A DNA stretch of 64,000 bases from Physcomitrium patens (lineage: Eukaryota; Streptophyta; Bryopsida; Funariales; Funariaceae): positions 10,527,900-10,591,899 of the forward strand of contig NC_037256.1 of assembly GCF_000002425.4 (NCBI RefSeq). Reading direction: 5' to 3'. Of this stretch, positions 49,701-61,154 are shown piece after piece. The position numbers and the translations under genes are program-made. The notes under the pieces were generated by a model. It did not search any database, had not been told where the DNA came from, and saw only the letters and a list, made by a program, of their open reading frames with translations. Every line of letters starts with the position of its first letter. Positions within the stretch are counted from its first letter, which is position 1.

Positions 49701-52700
49701 TCTTACATTTGCAAACGTATCTGTGTTACAACTGTATAATTAAAATATTCTTTTACGAAGTTTAGGAGGTCGCAGATTTGCAAATATTGAAAAGTTACTT
49801 GACTTAGATTGATCAGCTCACATTAACTGCTCGACGTGCACTTTTATGACTAGATCTATTTCATGGATACTCAAATATGGTATTCAATCTGGTCCTCTGG
49901 GATTGGAGCTTTTGTTGGTCTCCTTCAACACCTTGGGGAGGTTTGTTTTCTTCGTAACTTGTCGGAAACTTCCTGTCACATCTACAGGCTACCGTTGTGT
50001 CTTCATCGCTCTAGCGAGTTCATTTACAATGTAATGTGATTTGGTATTTCTTGTGTAATCTGTTTCATCGATCTGATGAGTAATGCATACTGGATCTAGT
50101 ATTAAGTCAGCAGGCCAACAATCAGTTGAGCATCTCTCATCAGTGGATTTGTATCACTGTCCAGATTCGGAACGTGGAGCAGCTCCAACTAAGATTTCAG
50201 ATCTTTCCAAGTGCATTTCAATTCAGTTTAATGCCAGTAGACGACTCTGTAACGAGGACGTACGACCGCCACCCTCTTTTCCATCATATTGCTCCCCATA
50301 TTGGATATGATGCTTAAAGTGGTTTAATCTCGCCTTATTTTCTCGTACATATTCCTGCTTACTCGCACAAAGTGACACGAGTAAGCAGAAACCCCTACTA
50401 GCGTTTATGCTTGCTTGCTCGCTTCAGTGCTTCATTCTAACGTATGGTTATGGATGGTAAATTAGTGTGTGGGCAGGTGCAAAAGACTTGCTTAAGCGGC
50501 TTAGCTTGAGATATGGGTGGTCATCCGTTTATGACAAGGTGATTTAGAAATTTAGATTGCTTTAACCTTTCTAATGTAATTGGTTCTGAAAAAGAATAAT
50601 CTTGAACCAAGAGTCTACCTTGTTGTGCTTGTAGGATAATCTATTCAATGATAACTCATATCGAAAGAGCGCTGTTAGCTCATTACAATTATCCTTTTTT
50701 TTTCCCTTTTTTATTTTCGTTTTTGTTCTCTCTCTTTCTCATGGAGGCGCAGTCTTAATTTCTGTGATGTGATGAATATCAGTAATGTTGAGTCTACACT
50801 ACACCGCATGTTGTTCGTACTGAACTAGTTGTGAGTTTTCTTGTGCTATTCACAGATGGAATGGGGTCAAATTGAAGGTGGACGTTTTGCCCATGTTTGG
50901 AACGAGATTATTAAAACCTTTCGCGAAGAGGATCTCATAAGTGACAGGTTTCTAACGTGGGCTCTGCATTGACAACTAGATTATATATGAGCGCATTATT
51001 TAGTAACAACTCTTCCGTTGTTAGGTTGCCAGGATCTTTTTGTTAGTAGAGTAAGTAATTTAGTTCTTTGGTTTATTTATGTAGAACTTCATCCTTCACT
51101 TATGTTCTGATGTTCGCGTTTTAATTGGTTGATGTAAGTGCAGAGAGGTGGAGCTTATGGAAATTCCTCAAGGAGCATGGAGGGTCTCCGTTTTTCAATG
51201 GCCTTCAACCTTGTTGGCTAACCAAGTGTGTTTCTTCTACTTTTTTCTCTTCTTGGCACGTTAATAGTGTCATGATTTTGATATTTCGTTGTAGTCTCTT
51301 AGTATTTTTGTAATTTTCACACAATTCATAACAGGTGGAGAATATTTTTTCCAAGGAGAATACTCTTTAATGATTCAGAGGTTTATTTTATGGTTATCAG
51401 ACAGTTCATCATTCTCACAATGTGGTTTTCTTGTGATCTGTAGATTCTGCTTGCCCTATACAGTATTCGTTACCATCGAGGAGACGATAAATCTGTTTGG
51501 AACATAATATGTAAAAATGAGTATAGGAAGTGTGCAGTGGTCGAAAGCTATGAGAGCATGAAGCATGTCATCAGAAAGATTCTCAAGGATGATTCTGATG
51601 AGTTCCATATTTTTATAGCTATTTTTGAAGAAATAGATTTCGCGATAAGGAAGGATAGGTTCACCGAAACTTTCAAGCTTCCAGAGCTGATGGAAATTCA
51701 TGCCCGAGTTGTTGAATTGATTAGTTTTCTTTTGACTCGTCCCGCTGAAAAGCACAAACAGAAGGTAACTTTGACGTGTGATCTATTGACTATTGCTTGA
51801 TCAGCACATTCTAAAGATGCCGTACTGTCTATTATTTTATGGATGTTACATATGATGTGTGTTTTCTACATTTTGTTAATTGCAGTCATGATATTTTGGT
51901 CTGAAAATTCGAAGATGCCTGTGGTCTGTGCTGATGTTCTGAGATTGGATTATAGTTCAGCATGCTATCGTGTGGTTATTTTGTGCAAATCAAATCTTTG
52001 TCCCTTGATAGAATTATTTTACGAGGAACTAATTTAAATTGTACTGTTCAGGTAGTGAAAGACCTTCAGAACTTGTACGAAGGTCTGCTACACGACTTTC
52101 CACTACAGCCACACATCTTTCTGGAAAGTATCAAGGCACGCGCTTCATATCCCCAAAATAACAAAGGGACTGAGCTGTTCATGGACGCTGTGGAACTCCC
52201 AGATAAAGGTGACGAGCACTTCTTTAAGAATTTAAAGAGGCTGCATACCACTCTAAGCACCAGGGACCCTTTACTGTATGTTCCGAAGGGACTAGAAGCA
52301 AGACGACGAATCTCTTTTTTCAGTAACTCGTTGTTCATGACCATGCCGCGTGCACCACAGGTTTTCATCGGGAACCAAGACCATCTGTCTACTGTCAGAT
52401 TCAATCGCTAGATACTCATGTCCTGAATTGTAACTATTGATGCTCCTGCTGCGCTTGACGAGACTATTCCACCTTCTTTGTATGCACTGATGAGAAAGCT
52501 TACAATCGTAGAAATATTTTTCTGGAGTATTCAGAATATATCATAGCCATAACCCACAGTAATTATGTGCGTCTGTTCTGAAAATGAATTCTAGGTTGAA
52601 AGAATGCTGGCTTTCAGTGTTTTGACACCTTACTACAATGAGGAAGTTATTTTCAGTAAGCATCAGTTGAAAGAGGAAAACGAGGATGGCGTGACCATTC

Positions 52701-53167
52701 TGTTCTACCTTCAACGGATCTTTCCAGGTACTGTGAGAATGTTTTATAAACCTTGCAATCACAACATCACAGATATTGGTTACTGTGCCATGCATATCCA
52801 ATATGGCTTTGTGTCTTCAAAACTCCTTTAGATTCAGTTCAATAAAACTGCATGAGTGCTCTCATGGCTAAATCCTCACAATGTTTGTTTAAATTCTTCC
52901 AGAGGACTGGTTAAATTTCCTGGAACGGATGAAGAAGCTCGAACTTAATGAGAGTGAGTTATGGGAAAAGGATGACGCTCTTGAACTTAGACTTTGGGCT
53001 TCTTTTAGAGGACAGACACTTGCGCGAACTGTACGAGGAATGATGTATTATAAAAGGTATATTACACTGGTGTTGAATGACTGGTAGTTGAATAATTCAA
53101 TCTTTACACTATCTTCTCCCACTTCCTTGCATCTGTTAAGGCATATGATTTTTTGAATTTCTTGAGA

Positions 53168-53203
<36 letters not shown>

Positions 53204-56200
53204 TTTTGGTTGGTCTTGGCCCTTCCAGATTCACTTGTATCTTTTATATCCTTCTGAGTCCTAACTTCGGGTCTTAAAGTACTCGTCTCGTACGTGCTCA
53301 CAGTAGACAGTCCTTTTTGGCAGGGCATTAGAAGTGCAGACCTTTCTGGACTCAGCAACTGAAGATGAGCTACTTGGCATAAAGGAACTTCTAGAACGAG
53401 GCTCTAGCACAAACAGCAGAGGTTCTATGCGCTCCATAGGTTCTATGGGTTCTATTGGTTCTGAGCTTGAAGTTGCAGAGTTAAATCGACAACGCAAGTT
53501 AGAACAGGATCTTGCAAATGCTGCAATGAAGTTTACATACGTGGTAACCTGTCAAATATACGGGGCTCAAAAGAAGGCCAATGATGTTCGTGCAGCAGAT
53601 ATACTGCGATTAATGAAGACTCATACAGGACTACGGATTGCCTATGTGGATGAAAGATCTGAATCATATTTTGATGAAAATATTGGAGAGTACGTAACGC
53701 GTCAACTATATTATTCTGTTTTAGTGAAATATGATCCAGATTTGAAACAGGAAGTCGAGATTTATCGAATTCGATTACCTGGTCCTCTGAAGCTTGGAGA
53801 AGGGAAGCCAGAAAATCAGAATCATGCCCTTATATTTACAAGAGGTGATGCTGTTCAAACTATAGACATGAATCAGGTACGGTTAACTGATATATCCTCC
53901 ATAAAAGACATTTGGAGATTCACTCAGCATTACTTTTATGTAATCGGAAATTTGAGAAAATTAGAGACATGATTGATACTCCACATAACAGCTTTTTATT
54001 TGGCTTAGGCAGCTGTCGTTCTAGTTTACTTCTGAGCTGAACAATTTCACTCATGAATTTCGCCGTTTGGAAAACAATCTGACTACTTATTTCCAGTACT
54101 CATGCATGAAATGATTTTACAGGAAATGTACTTCGAGGAGGCAATAAAGATGAGAAATCTGCTCCAAGAATTTACAGTGTATCATGGAACCCGAAAACCC
54201 ACAATCTTGGGTGTGCGAGAGCATGTCTTCACTGGTTCAGTGTCATCACTGGCCTGGTTCATGTCCGCTCAAGAGACAGTGTTTGTCACCCTCAGCCAGC
54301 GTGTCCTCGCCAATCCTTTGAAGATTCGAATGCATTATGGTCATCCTGATGTATTTGATCGTTTGTGGTTTCTGACTCGCGGCGGGATAAGCAAAGCATC
54401 CCGGACTATTAATATTAGTGAAGATATTTTTGCAGGATTTAATTGTACATTAAGAGGTGGTAATGTAACTCACCATGAGTACATTCAGGTAATTGTGACT
54501 CAAGTGTTAGTTATTTGTTGTACTTAGATCCTTAATGTGGTTATTTACGTACTATGGAACTGAGGCTTTCTTGCGGATCATAGTGGTATAGTTTACATCG
54601 ATGAGATTATGTTTACCGTGCTCTCAGTAAGCCATAAAACAGTTATTCCAGCCACAAAATTTAATTTGATCACGACAAGAAGTAGGTCACGTTGATCGTT
54701 ACCATCAGTTCGCATTCATGATGCTTTTAAATATTGCTTAGGATATCTACTCATCTGGTTATATCATGCAGGCTGGCAAGGGAAGGGATGTTGGGCTCAA
54801 CCAAATCGCTATGTTTGAGGCAAAGGTGGCCAGTGGGAATGGTGAACAGATTCTAAGTCGTGATGTGTATCGCCTTGGTCACCATTTAGATTTCTTTCGC
54901 ATGCTCTCTTTCTATTATACCACGGTGGGCTTCTTTGTGAGCAACATGATGGTTGTACTCACTGTCTACACCTTTCTCTGGGGCCGTGTCTACTTGGCTT
55001 TAAGCGGCATAGAGGAATCCTTAACATCTGGTTCACCAGCCCTTGAAAATTCTGCTCTCACAGCGACTTTGAACCAGCAGCTTGTGGTACAGTTGGGGTT
55101 GCTGACTGCTCTACCCATGGTTGTGGAGGATGCATTAGAGCACGGTTTCACTACGGCTTTGTGGAATATGATAACCATGCAGCTTCAACTTGCTTCCATC
55201 TTTTTCACCTTTTCAATGGGCACTCGTTGTCACTACTTCGGTCGGACGCTTCTTCACGGTGGTGCTAAGGTATTCTTTAGTCATATGCGAAACTTAATTC
55301 TGGATCTGCAGATTTTTCTCTCAACCTTGTCTTTACTTCTTCGTTTCTTAGTTTGGAAATGCTGTAGGTTGAAATGTTTCACGTGATTTCACTTTCTTGC
55401 ACTAACAGTGTATCCTATTTTTTGGATAGACAGCTTGAATCTGCGTTTGCATAATCATGACATACATCTCAAAGTTGTGTATTTGAATCACTCCGATGTT
55501 TTTTTTTTTTTTTTTTTTTTTTTTTCTGATTTCAATCATGAGTTCTGAGTGTCACTGCAGTCTTAGTTTTATTGTAAGCCCTCGGAGATAAACAATATTA
55601 CCATTATTTTCCTTCTGTGCAGTATCGAGCAACTGGTCGTGGCTTTGTAGTTAAGCATGAAAAGTTTGCTGAAAACTATCGACTTTACTCCAGAAGCCAT
55701 TTTGTTAAAGGAATAGAGCTTCTCTTGCTGCTTCTGTGTTACTTGGCGTATGGTGTATCAAGCTCATCTGGTACATACATTTTGGTCAACATCTCCAGCT
55801 GGTTTTTAGCTCTGACATGGGTAATGGGACCTTTTGTGTTTAATCCGTCTGGATTTGATTGGTTGAAAACTGTTGAAGATTTTGGGGACTTCATGCAGTG
55901 GATATGGTTCAAGGGTGATGTGTTCGTTAAAGTTGAGCAAAGTTGGGAGATATGGTGGGAAGAGGAGCAAGCTCATTTACGAACCACGGGATTGTGGGGG
56001 AAGCTACTAGAGATCGTACTTGATTTGCGATTCTTCATTTTCCAGTATGGCATCGTGTACCATTTGGGTATCACAGGGAATAACACAAGCATCTTCGTCT
56101 ACCTTGCATCATGGAGCTACATGCTTTTTGCAGCCCTTCTCCACTTCATCCTTTCCAATGCTAATGAGAAGTTAGCTGCCAACAACCATGGTCTGTACCG

Positions 56201-56573
56201 CGCTATTCAAGCCCTTGCGATCGCTATCATTACTGCCTTAGTTGTCGTACTGTGGGTCGTAACCAACTTCACATTTGTGGACATCATAGCAAGCTTTCTT
56301 GCATTCTTACCGACAGGCTGGGGAATCATTCAAATCTGCCTTGTTTTGAGGAGGCCATTTTTGGAAAACTCCCCTCTATGGAGTACCATTGTGGCCGTTG
56401 CGCGTCTATACGATCTTGCCATGGGCATTATTGTCATGGCTCCCGTTGCTGTGCTGTCGTGGTTGCCAGGATTTCAAGCCATGCAAACTAGAATACTTTA
56501 CAACGAAGCCTTCAGCAGAGGTCTCCAAATCAGTAGGTTGTTGGCTGGCAAGAGGAACCGCAATATTGACTGA
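43775..56573 (+). CDS. CALS: Callose synthase (1,3-beta-glucan synthase, GT48), CalS11/12-like
   Basis: This plasma-membrane enzyme makes callose from UDP-glucose. Twenty-nine coding exons join in phase to 1781 residues, the usual length: 43775-43864, 44164-44280, 44496-44588, 44997-45088, 45404-45539, 45870-46001, 46314-46390, 46551-46638, 46845-46967, 47303-47423, 47800-47923, 48196-48394, 48754-48806, 48987-49047, 49237-49318, 49517-49560, 49854-49940, 50165-50259, 50466-50538, 50856-50947, 51144-51225, 51444-51764, 52052-52360, 52595-52727, 52903-53056, 53324-53876, 54123-54488, 54772-55269 and 55623-56573. Diagnostic stretches are YNILPV, NVKNQREHLVLLLSNG, LLIWGEAANLRFMPEC, KTGFVEQRSFW, GEGKPENQNHALIFTRG (1151-1167), REHVFTGSVSSLAWFMS, NPLKIRMHYGHPDVFDR and ISKASRTINISEDIFAGFN. 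Hydrophobic segments flank a large central cytosolic region. The starts of exons 5 and 19 use weaker acceptors. Confidence 0.95.
53170..53202 (+). repeat. 33-bp T run in a callose synthase intron
   Basis: An uninterrupted T run lies in the intron between 53056 and 53324. Confidence 0.9.
55499..55525 (+). repeat. 27-bp T run in the last callose synthase intron
   Basis: An uninterrupted T run lies in the intron between 55269 and 55623. Confidence 0.9.
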
Positions 56574-57679
56574 TTTTTTACTGACTACTGACTTTTGTTT
56601 CCGCGTCTCAGTGTAAATCTCTCTTATTAGATTCAACTCAGGGGTTTACAATCATACGGAGCTATTTTTGCAAATTTTGATATTAGGATCCTTTTTGTCA
56701 AAAGGAAGAAGTCTTACTGTATTTTGCAAATGGCCAGGATAGTCGTAGCAGAACCGATATGTTGAAATAGTCACTTCTATGAACAGGAGCCCATTTTGGA
56801 AATCGTTTGCGTGGAGAAGACGGGCTTATTTTTGAGTTCATGAGATCGCTGATATTTTACTACGCAAGCTGCTGAGAGGCTTGTATCAATGTATCAGTAT
56901 GAATCCAGTTATTAAGGGGATTCCTGTCGACATGTTTCTTGTGACCGGTCATGAAGAGTTTGGTGTAAATGAATACGATTCCGTGAAGACTCGAGTGGAA
57001 AATTCAACTTAAAATTCGCATTTCCCATGTTCATTCGCATGTGAGTTCTTCATGATGTATTTAGTAGTTTTGCTCGAGACAAACGAAGCACATAGAATGG
57101 TTACGGCTATGCTTAGATTGAAGTCATTGTGTCAATGCGCTCTTCTAATTATTGTTGAATCATATATTTTTAAAGGCTTATTATGAGGAGCAAGAGCTGC
57201 AAGAAAATTTGGGAATATTCAAATAAATCGTACACACGAATTTCAGCTAATTGATCAAGCTATTTCAGTGGTACTCACTGTCAAGCTTTTAACCCCTGTG
57301 AAATAACGCCTGATAAAGCTCTGGAAATTTCTTTTATTAATCTTCTGCAAAATCAATTAGTATGTAGCATTTAAAGTTTAAGGTTGATATGCTCTTGAAG
57401 TCTTAGAAGTGATTTACTTATGTTGAGTTTCAGGTTAAAATATTGATGATGAAAAGCTAATTTGACTAATATTCCTAATGCATTTGAATAAAAAAAAACA
57501 TGTAAATGAAAGTGATTATGTCCATAAACCATAATAACCTTTGCCTCAAGTACATACTCTACTAAATAACCATTTGGATTGATTTACCAAAATAAATGAC
57601 TAGAAATGTAGTTTGAGTTAATATTGCTTTAATTTGTTCCAAACATGTCTAACAATGGTAGTTGGCTATGATTTTTGTT
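56574..57679. other. 3' flank of callose synthase and intergenic DNA
   Basis: No further gene was recognised. The first several hundred bases presumably carry the 3' untranslated region. Composition falls to the AT-rich background by about 57300. Confidence 0.4.
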
Positions 57680-57689
57680 TCTTTGCATG

Positions 57690-58565
57690 TCTTTCAATGA
57701 TCTTATCAAGCATCATCAAAAATCTCCTATGTTTAAGGCAAAGTTATCTAGTTAAGCTTCTCTAACACCTTCAAACAACTCATTGGATGCTTCTAGCTCA
57801 ATAAGATGTTTAAATAGTTTGCCAATATCCACAAATTCATATTATTGATGATATTGCTAAACCATGTTTCTCAAAGCATTGGTCTCATCTTGCTCAATTG
57901 TCTCATTTTCTTGGATCATATTATGATTTGCTAATTTCCCTTCAACATCATTGAGGAGATCATCTTGCCATTCCATGCTGGTTTTATCATCTATTATTGA
58001 ATATTTAACTTGTGGTCATCAAATTCATTTTTGAATAAATATGTCATCAACAATTACATCAACTTCAAGATCTACTAGTTCCTCTACTGTTTCGACATTG
58101 GATTCTTCCCATTGTTCAATAATTTTTGCTTTTCTATATTAATTTAAAATAGGTTCTGGTGATACTTCATTCCATGCTCTTATAATATAACTTCAACATC
58201 CAATAATATAGCAAGTCATTCTTATGTAACGTTGGCACTACCTTGCCTTATTTTTTATGGTTGAAATTTGATTGCTTGTTTGATTTAATTAGGTAGGTCA
58301 TAAGAGTCTAACAAATCCTTTATCAAAGTATACTTGTAGTGTTTTTTTAGGATCGCAATGATTTCCATATCCATTGGTTGCTTTTATGGTGTCACATTTA
58401 GAAGAAAAAAAAAAACCACTCTAATCCCATTTTTTTCAAATGTTTCATTGTGCCCACAAGCATCATCCAATAACATGAGGACTTTTCTATGTATGTTTTT
58501 CTTGACTCTAATTGCAATGACAATATTAAGCCATAAGTTAAATCCAACTCTATCTATTAAGGTTT
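57690..58565 (-). pseudogene. Decayed DDE transposase, pogo/Tigger (jerky) type
   Basis: The minus strand read from 58565 downward gives LMLLDDACGH, then after a frameshift in a T run LLNVTP and, past a stop, QPMDMEIIAILKKHYKYTL. These follow the DDE_1 superfamily pattern LLDNAxxH, then PPNxTSxxQPxDxGxIxxxKxxYR, the second and third catalytic regions of pogo/Tigger transposases. Further down, broken frames are acidic (QENETIEQDETNALRNM, EASNELFEGVREA), like the C-terminal tail of such proteins. Multiple stops and shifts make it non-functional. The N-terminal DNA-binding part and terminal inverted repeats were not found. Confidence 0.65.
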
Positions 58566-60775
58566 TAAATTAATTAATTATTCTTTATAATAAGGAATTG
58601 ACTAAAGATGTTCTACAAGATGTTCTTTGGAATTCTTTTTTTAATAAGTAGTTGATTTATTTTTGTAAAAAATAGAACAAAGTACTTGGAACAAGTCTCA
58701 AATATAATCTAGTCTTGTCTACATCATAATTTAATCAAAAGTTAATCAAAAGTTAGTCATGAAAACCAATGTATGTTAGAAATATTAATATTTTGTAATA
58801 TTTGCACTAAAGTAAAAAGAAAACAACTGCATTGTTTGTATACAATTCCAATGTTATACATATTAAGGCTTTAATTCAAAGATTTAGTACAAGCCAACAT
58901 TTAAAGTTTGGCCATAATACAAATTACGACACTTGGGTATGTTTTTCAAAGCACAAATGCAATTATTTTTAATATGAAAAAAGAAAAGCATTCATGCTTT
59001 AACTTAACAAATCTTTAAAAAAAAAGCTAGTTTGGAGTAGTATTCCAAGTTATGATATTAAATCAAGTATATAAGTTTATATTAAAGATATTGGTGAAAA
59101 AGTATTTATATAAATAAGCAACTCTCATATTGTATTTGAAGGCATTTACTAAAGTACTAACATAAACAAAATCCATAAGTGGCTCTGAGACAGTAGCCTT
59201 TAAACTACTTCTGCCTTTAAAGATCTTAATACCATTTTGGACTTGACTACAAGATAGAGGACTTGAAAAATATTTTTAAACACTTATGTCATTTCCAAAA
59301 GGTGTAAAATATAAAAACTTGGCTACATTTTGCAAAACTTGTCCTTAAAATGAAAGTCTTGATGCTATGGTCATCAAATTTTGATTTCTTTTAGAATCAT
59401 ATACATTATTTTATCATTTTCTTGCTTTATAAAAGAAATGAAAAGAAAAATTAAAAATTATTGAAAACAATTCCAATATTCACTTTTAAAATCTTGAATT
59501 ATAAATGAATGAAAATCAAGTCAATCTATTTTAAACCTTACAAGTGGTACTAAATATTTAAAAAAATGACTAGTATTATTCTTATTTTGATTAACTTGTC
59601 CATCAAAACTTATTTATGTTAAGGTTTGTAACTCCTATTTTTGTTTGACATGATCATTGTATATAAAAAGTGAATTATTAATAATTTTAAGTTTTTTTCT
59701 AATTATAATTTTTTTAAAAATTTGTGTGCTTAAAAGTATTGGTTTACATATAAGAAACATCAAGTGACATCGTTAACTCCCTTTTTTTTTTATAAATGGA
59801 ATCTATTATTTGTTGGAAACAGTCCACTGCTTAAGATTTACAAAATGTATTTCATCCTGAATGATGGATTTGTTATTTTTATTTTTTATTCCATTTTATT
59901 TATCTTCATACATAAGTGTTTTAGAAAAAAAATGTTTGAAGCATTTTCTTTCTTACTTATTTTCTTCTTCTTCTTCTTCTTCTTCTTCTTCTTCTTTTTT
60001 ATTATTTTTATTATCTATTTTTTTTTTTCTTCATCACAAAATGACCATTAAAATCATTCTTGAACCACAAAGTAAAAATCTCCAATTCCATGATATAAAC
60101 TTGAATCAGTATACTTTATCTTATGTGAAGTTCATAATATCAAAGGTTTTAAAAAATATTGAATGTATGACATGTGCAACCCATGTAGACATATTTCAAA
60201 CTTTACATTAAATAAAACTTTTCTTGATCACAAAAAAAGGAATGATATAAAAATCTCAAAACAACATTTCACATAACTCAAGATCTATTTTACAAAACTG
60301 AAAACAAAATACGAATTCTAATTGTATCATTTACAACAAAGACTTCCCATAAACAAAATATACAAAGTTTCCAACATACCATTCAAACCCACCTCTGGAC
60401 AAAACACACAATGCTACAAGATAAGACTACAGATCCATAGTAGTAAACATCTTGTATAATACACTCATAAAAGTATATACTACCAATAGTAGATATTTTG
60501 TTGATACTTTTTGCACAAGATATTTGTACACACATTCTTGATAGATAAATAGATATAGTGGAGTGCTTTTATTAAATAGAAAGGTCCTTTTATGAAGAAG
60601 AATATGGTACTCATGATGAATGTGGTTGGTTTTTAATAGTTGCAGATCCAACAGTCAGTGGAGAAATGAATCTAGAGATCACATTTACATTTAATGATGG
60701 TTAGAATGTGTGGGTCAATTTTGTAGAAACTTCTGTATGTATATGTATATATTCACCAAACTTATGTATATATAT
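58566..60775. other. AT-rich stretch with a TTC run
   Basis: No gene was recognised. A TTC trinucleotide run followed by T runs lies at 59961-60000. A TA run lies at about 60766-60781. Leu/Phe/Ser-rich open frames here come from these simple repeats. Confidence 0.45.
59961..59996. repeat. (TTC)n microsatellite
   Basis: About twelve TTC units, followed by T runs. Confidence 0.9.
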
Positions 60776-61154
60776 ATATATACACATTCCTCTTATGTTA
60801 GGGGGGCTAATTAAGGGCTAATTAATGAGGGTAGGGGGGGGGGGGTTAAGTGAGGGTGAAGGGGGGGAATCCATGGCTGCCCAGCCGCGTGCCAGAGCTC
60901 CGCGAGCTCAGCTTATCTGTGGCCACCCGCAATATCACGTCCGCCTGGCGCTGCCTCGCCCTCACTCCCACCGATCGAGCCTCGTGCTTGCGCACTCGCA
61001 GATCACAAGATTGTGCGCAAATTCGCCGCAATTCAATGCCACTTTGGTTGTGAACAAGTTTGCAAGCCGTGATAGTGGGTAGTGGTGGTGCTGGTTGTAG
61101 TATTTGCAGCTGTGGGTGGGTTGGGTGGGTTAGTGAATTTGCTTTGCAGGAGCA
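60776..61154 (+). promoter_or_regulatory. Upstream region of the PPL1-like gene with a G-run cluster
   Basis: An abrupt switch from AT-rich to GC-rich sequence occurs at about 60800. Six G runs of 3 to 12 bases fall between 60801 and 60867. The remainder to 61154 is probably 5' untranslated sequence. A TA run at about 60766-60781 could supply a TATA-like element, but its distance to a start site is unknown. Confidence 0.4.

Noticed and set aside
53104..53358. Minus-strand frame with a poly-Lys stretch
   Set aside because: It is the complement of an intronic T run plus antisense of a callose synthase exon.
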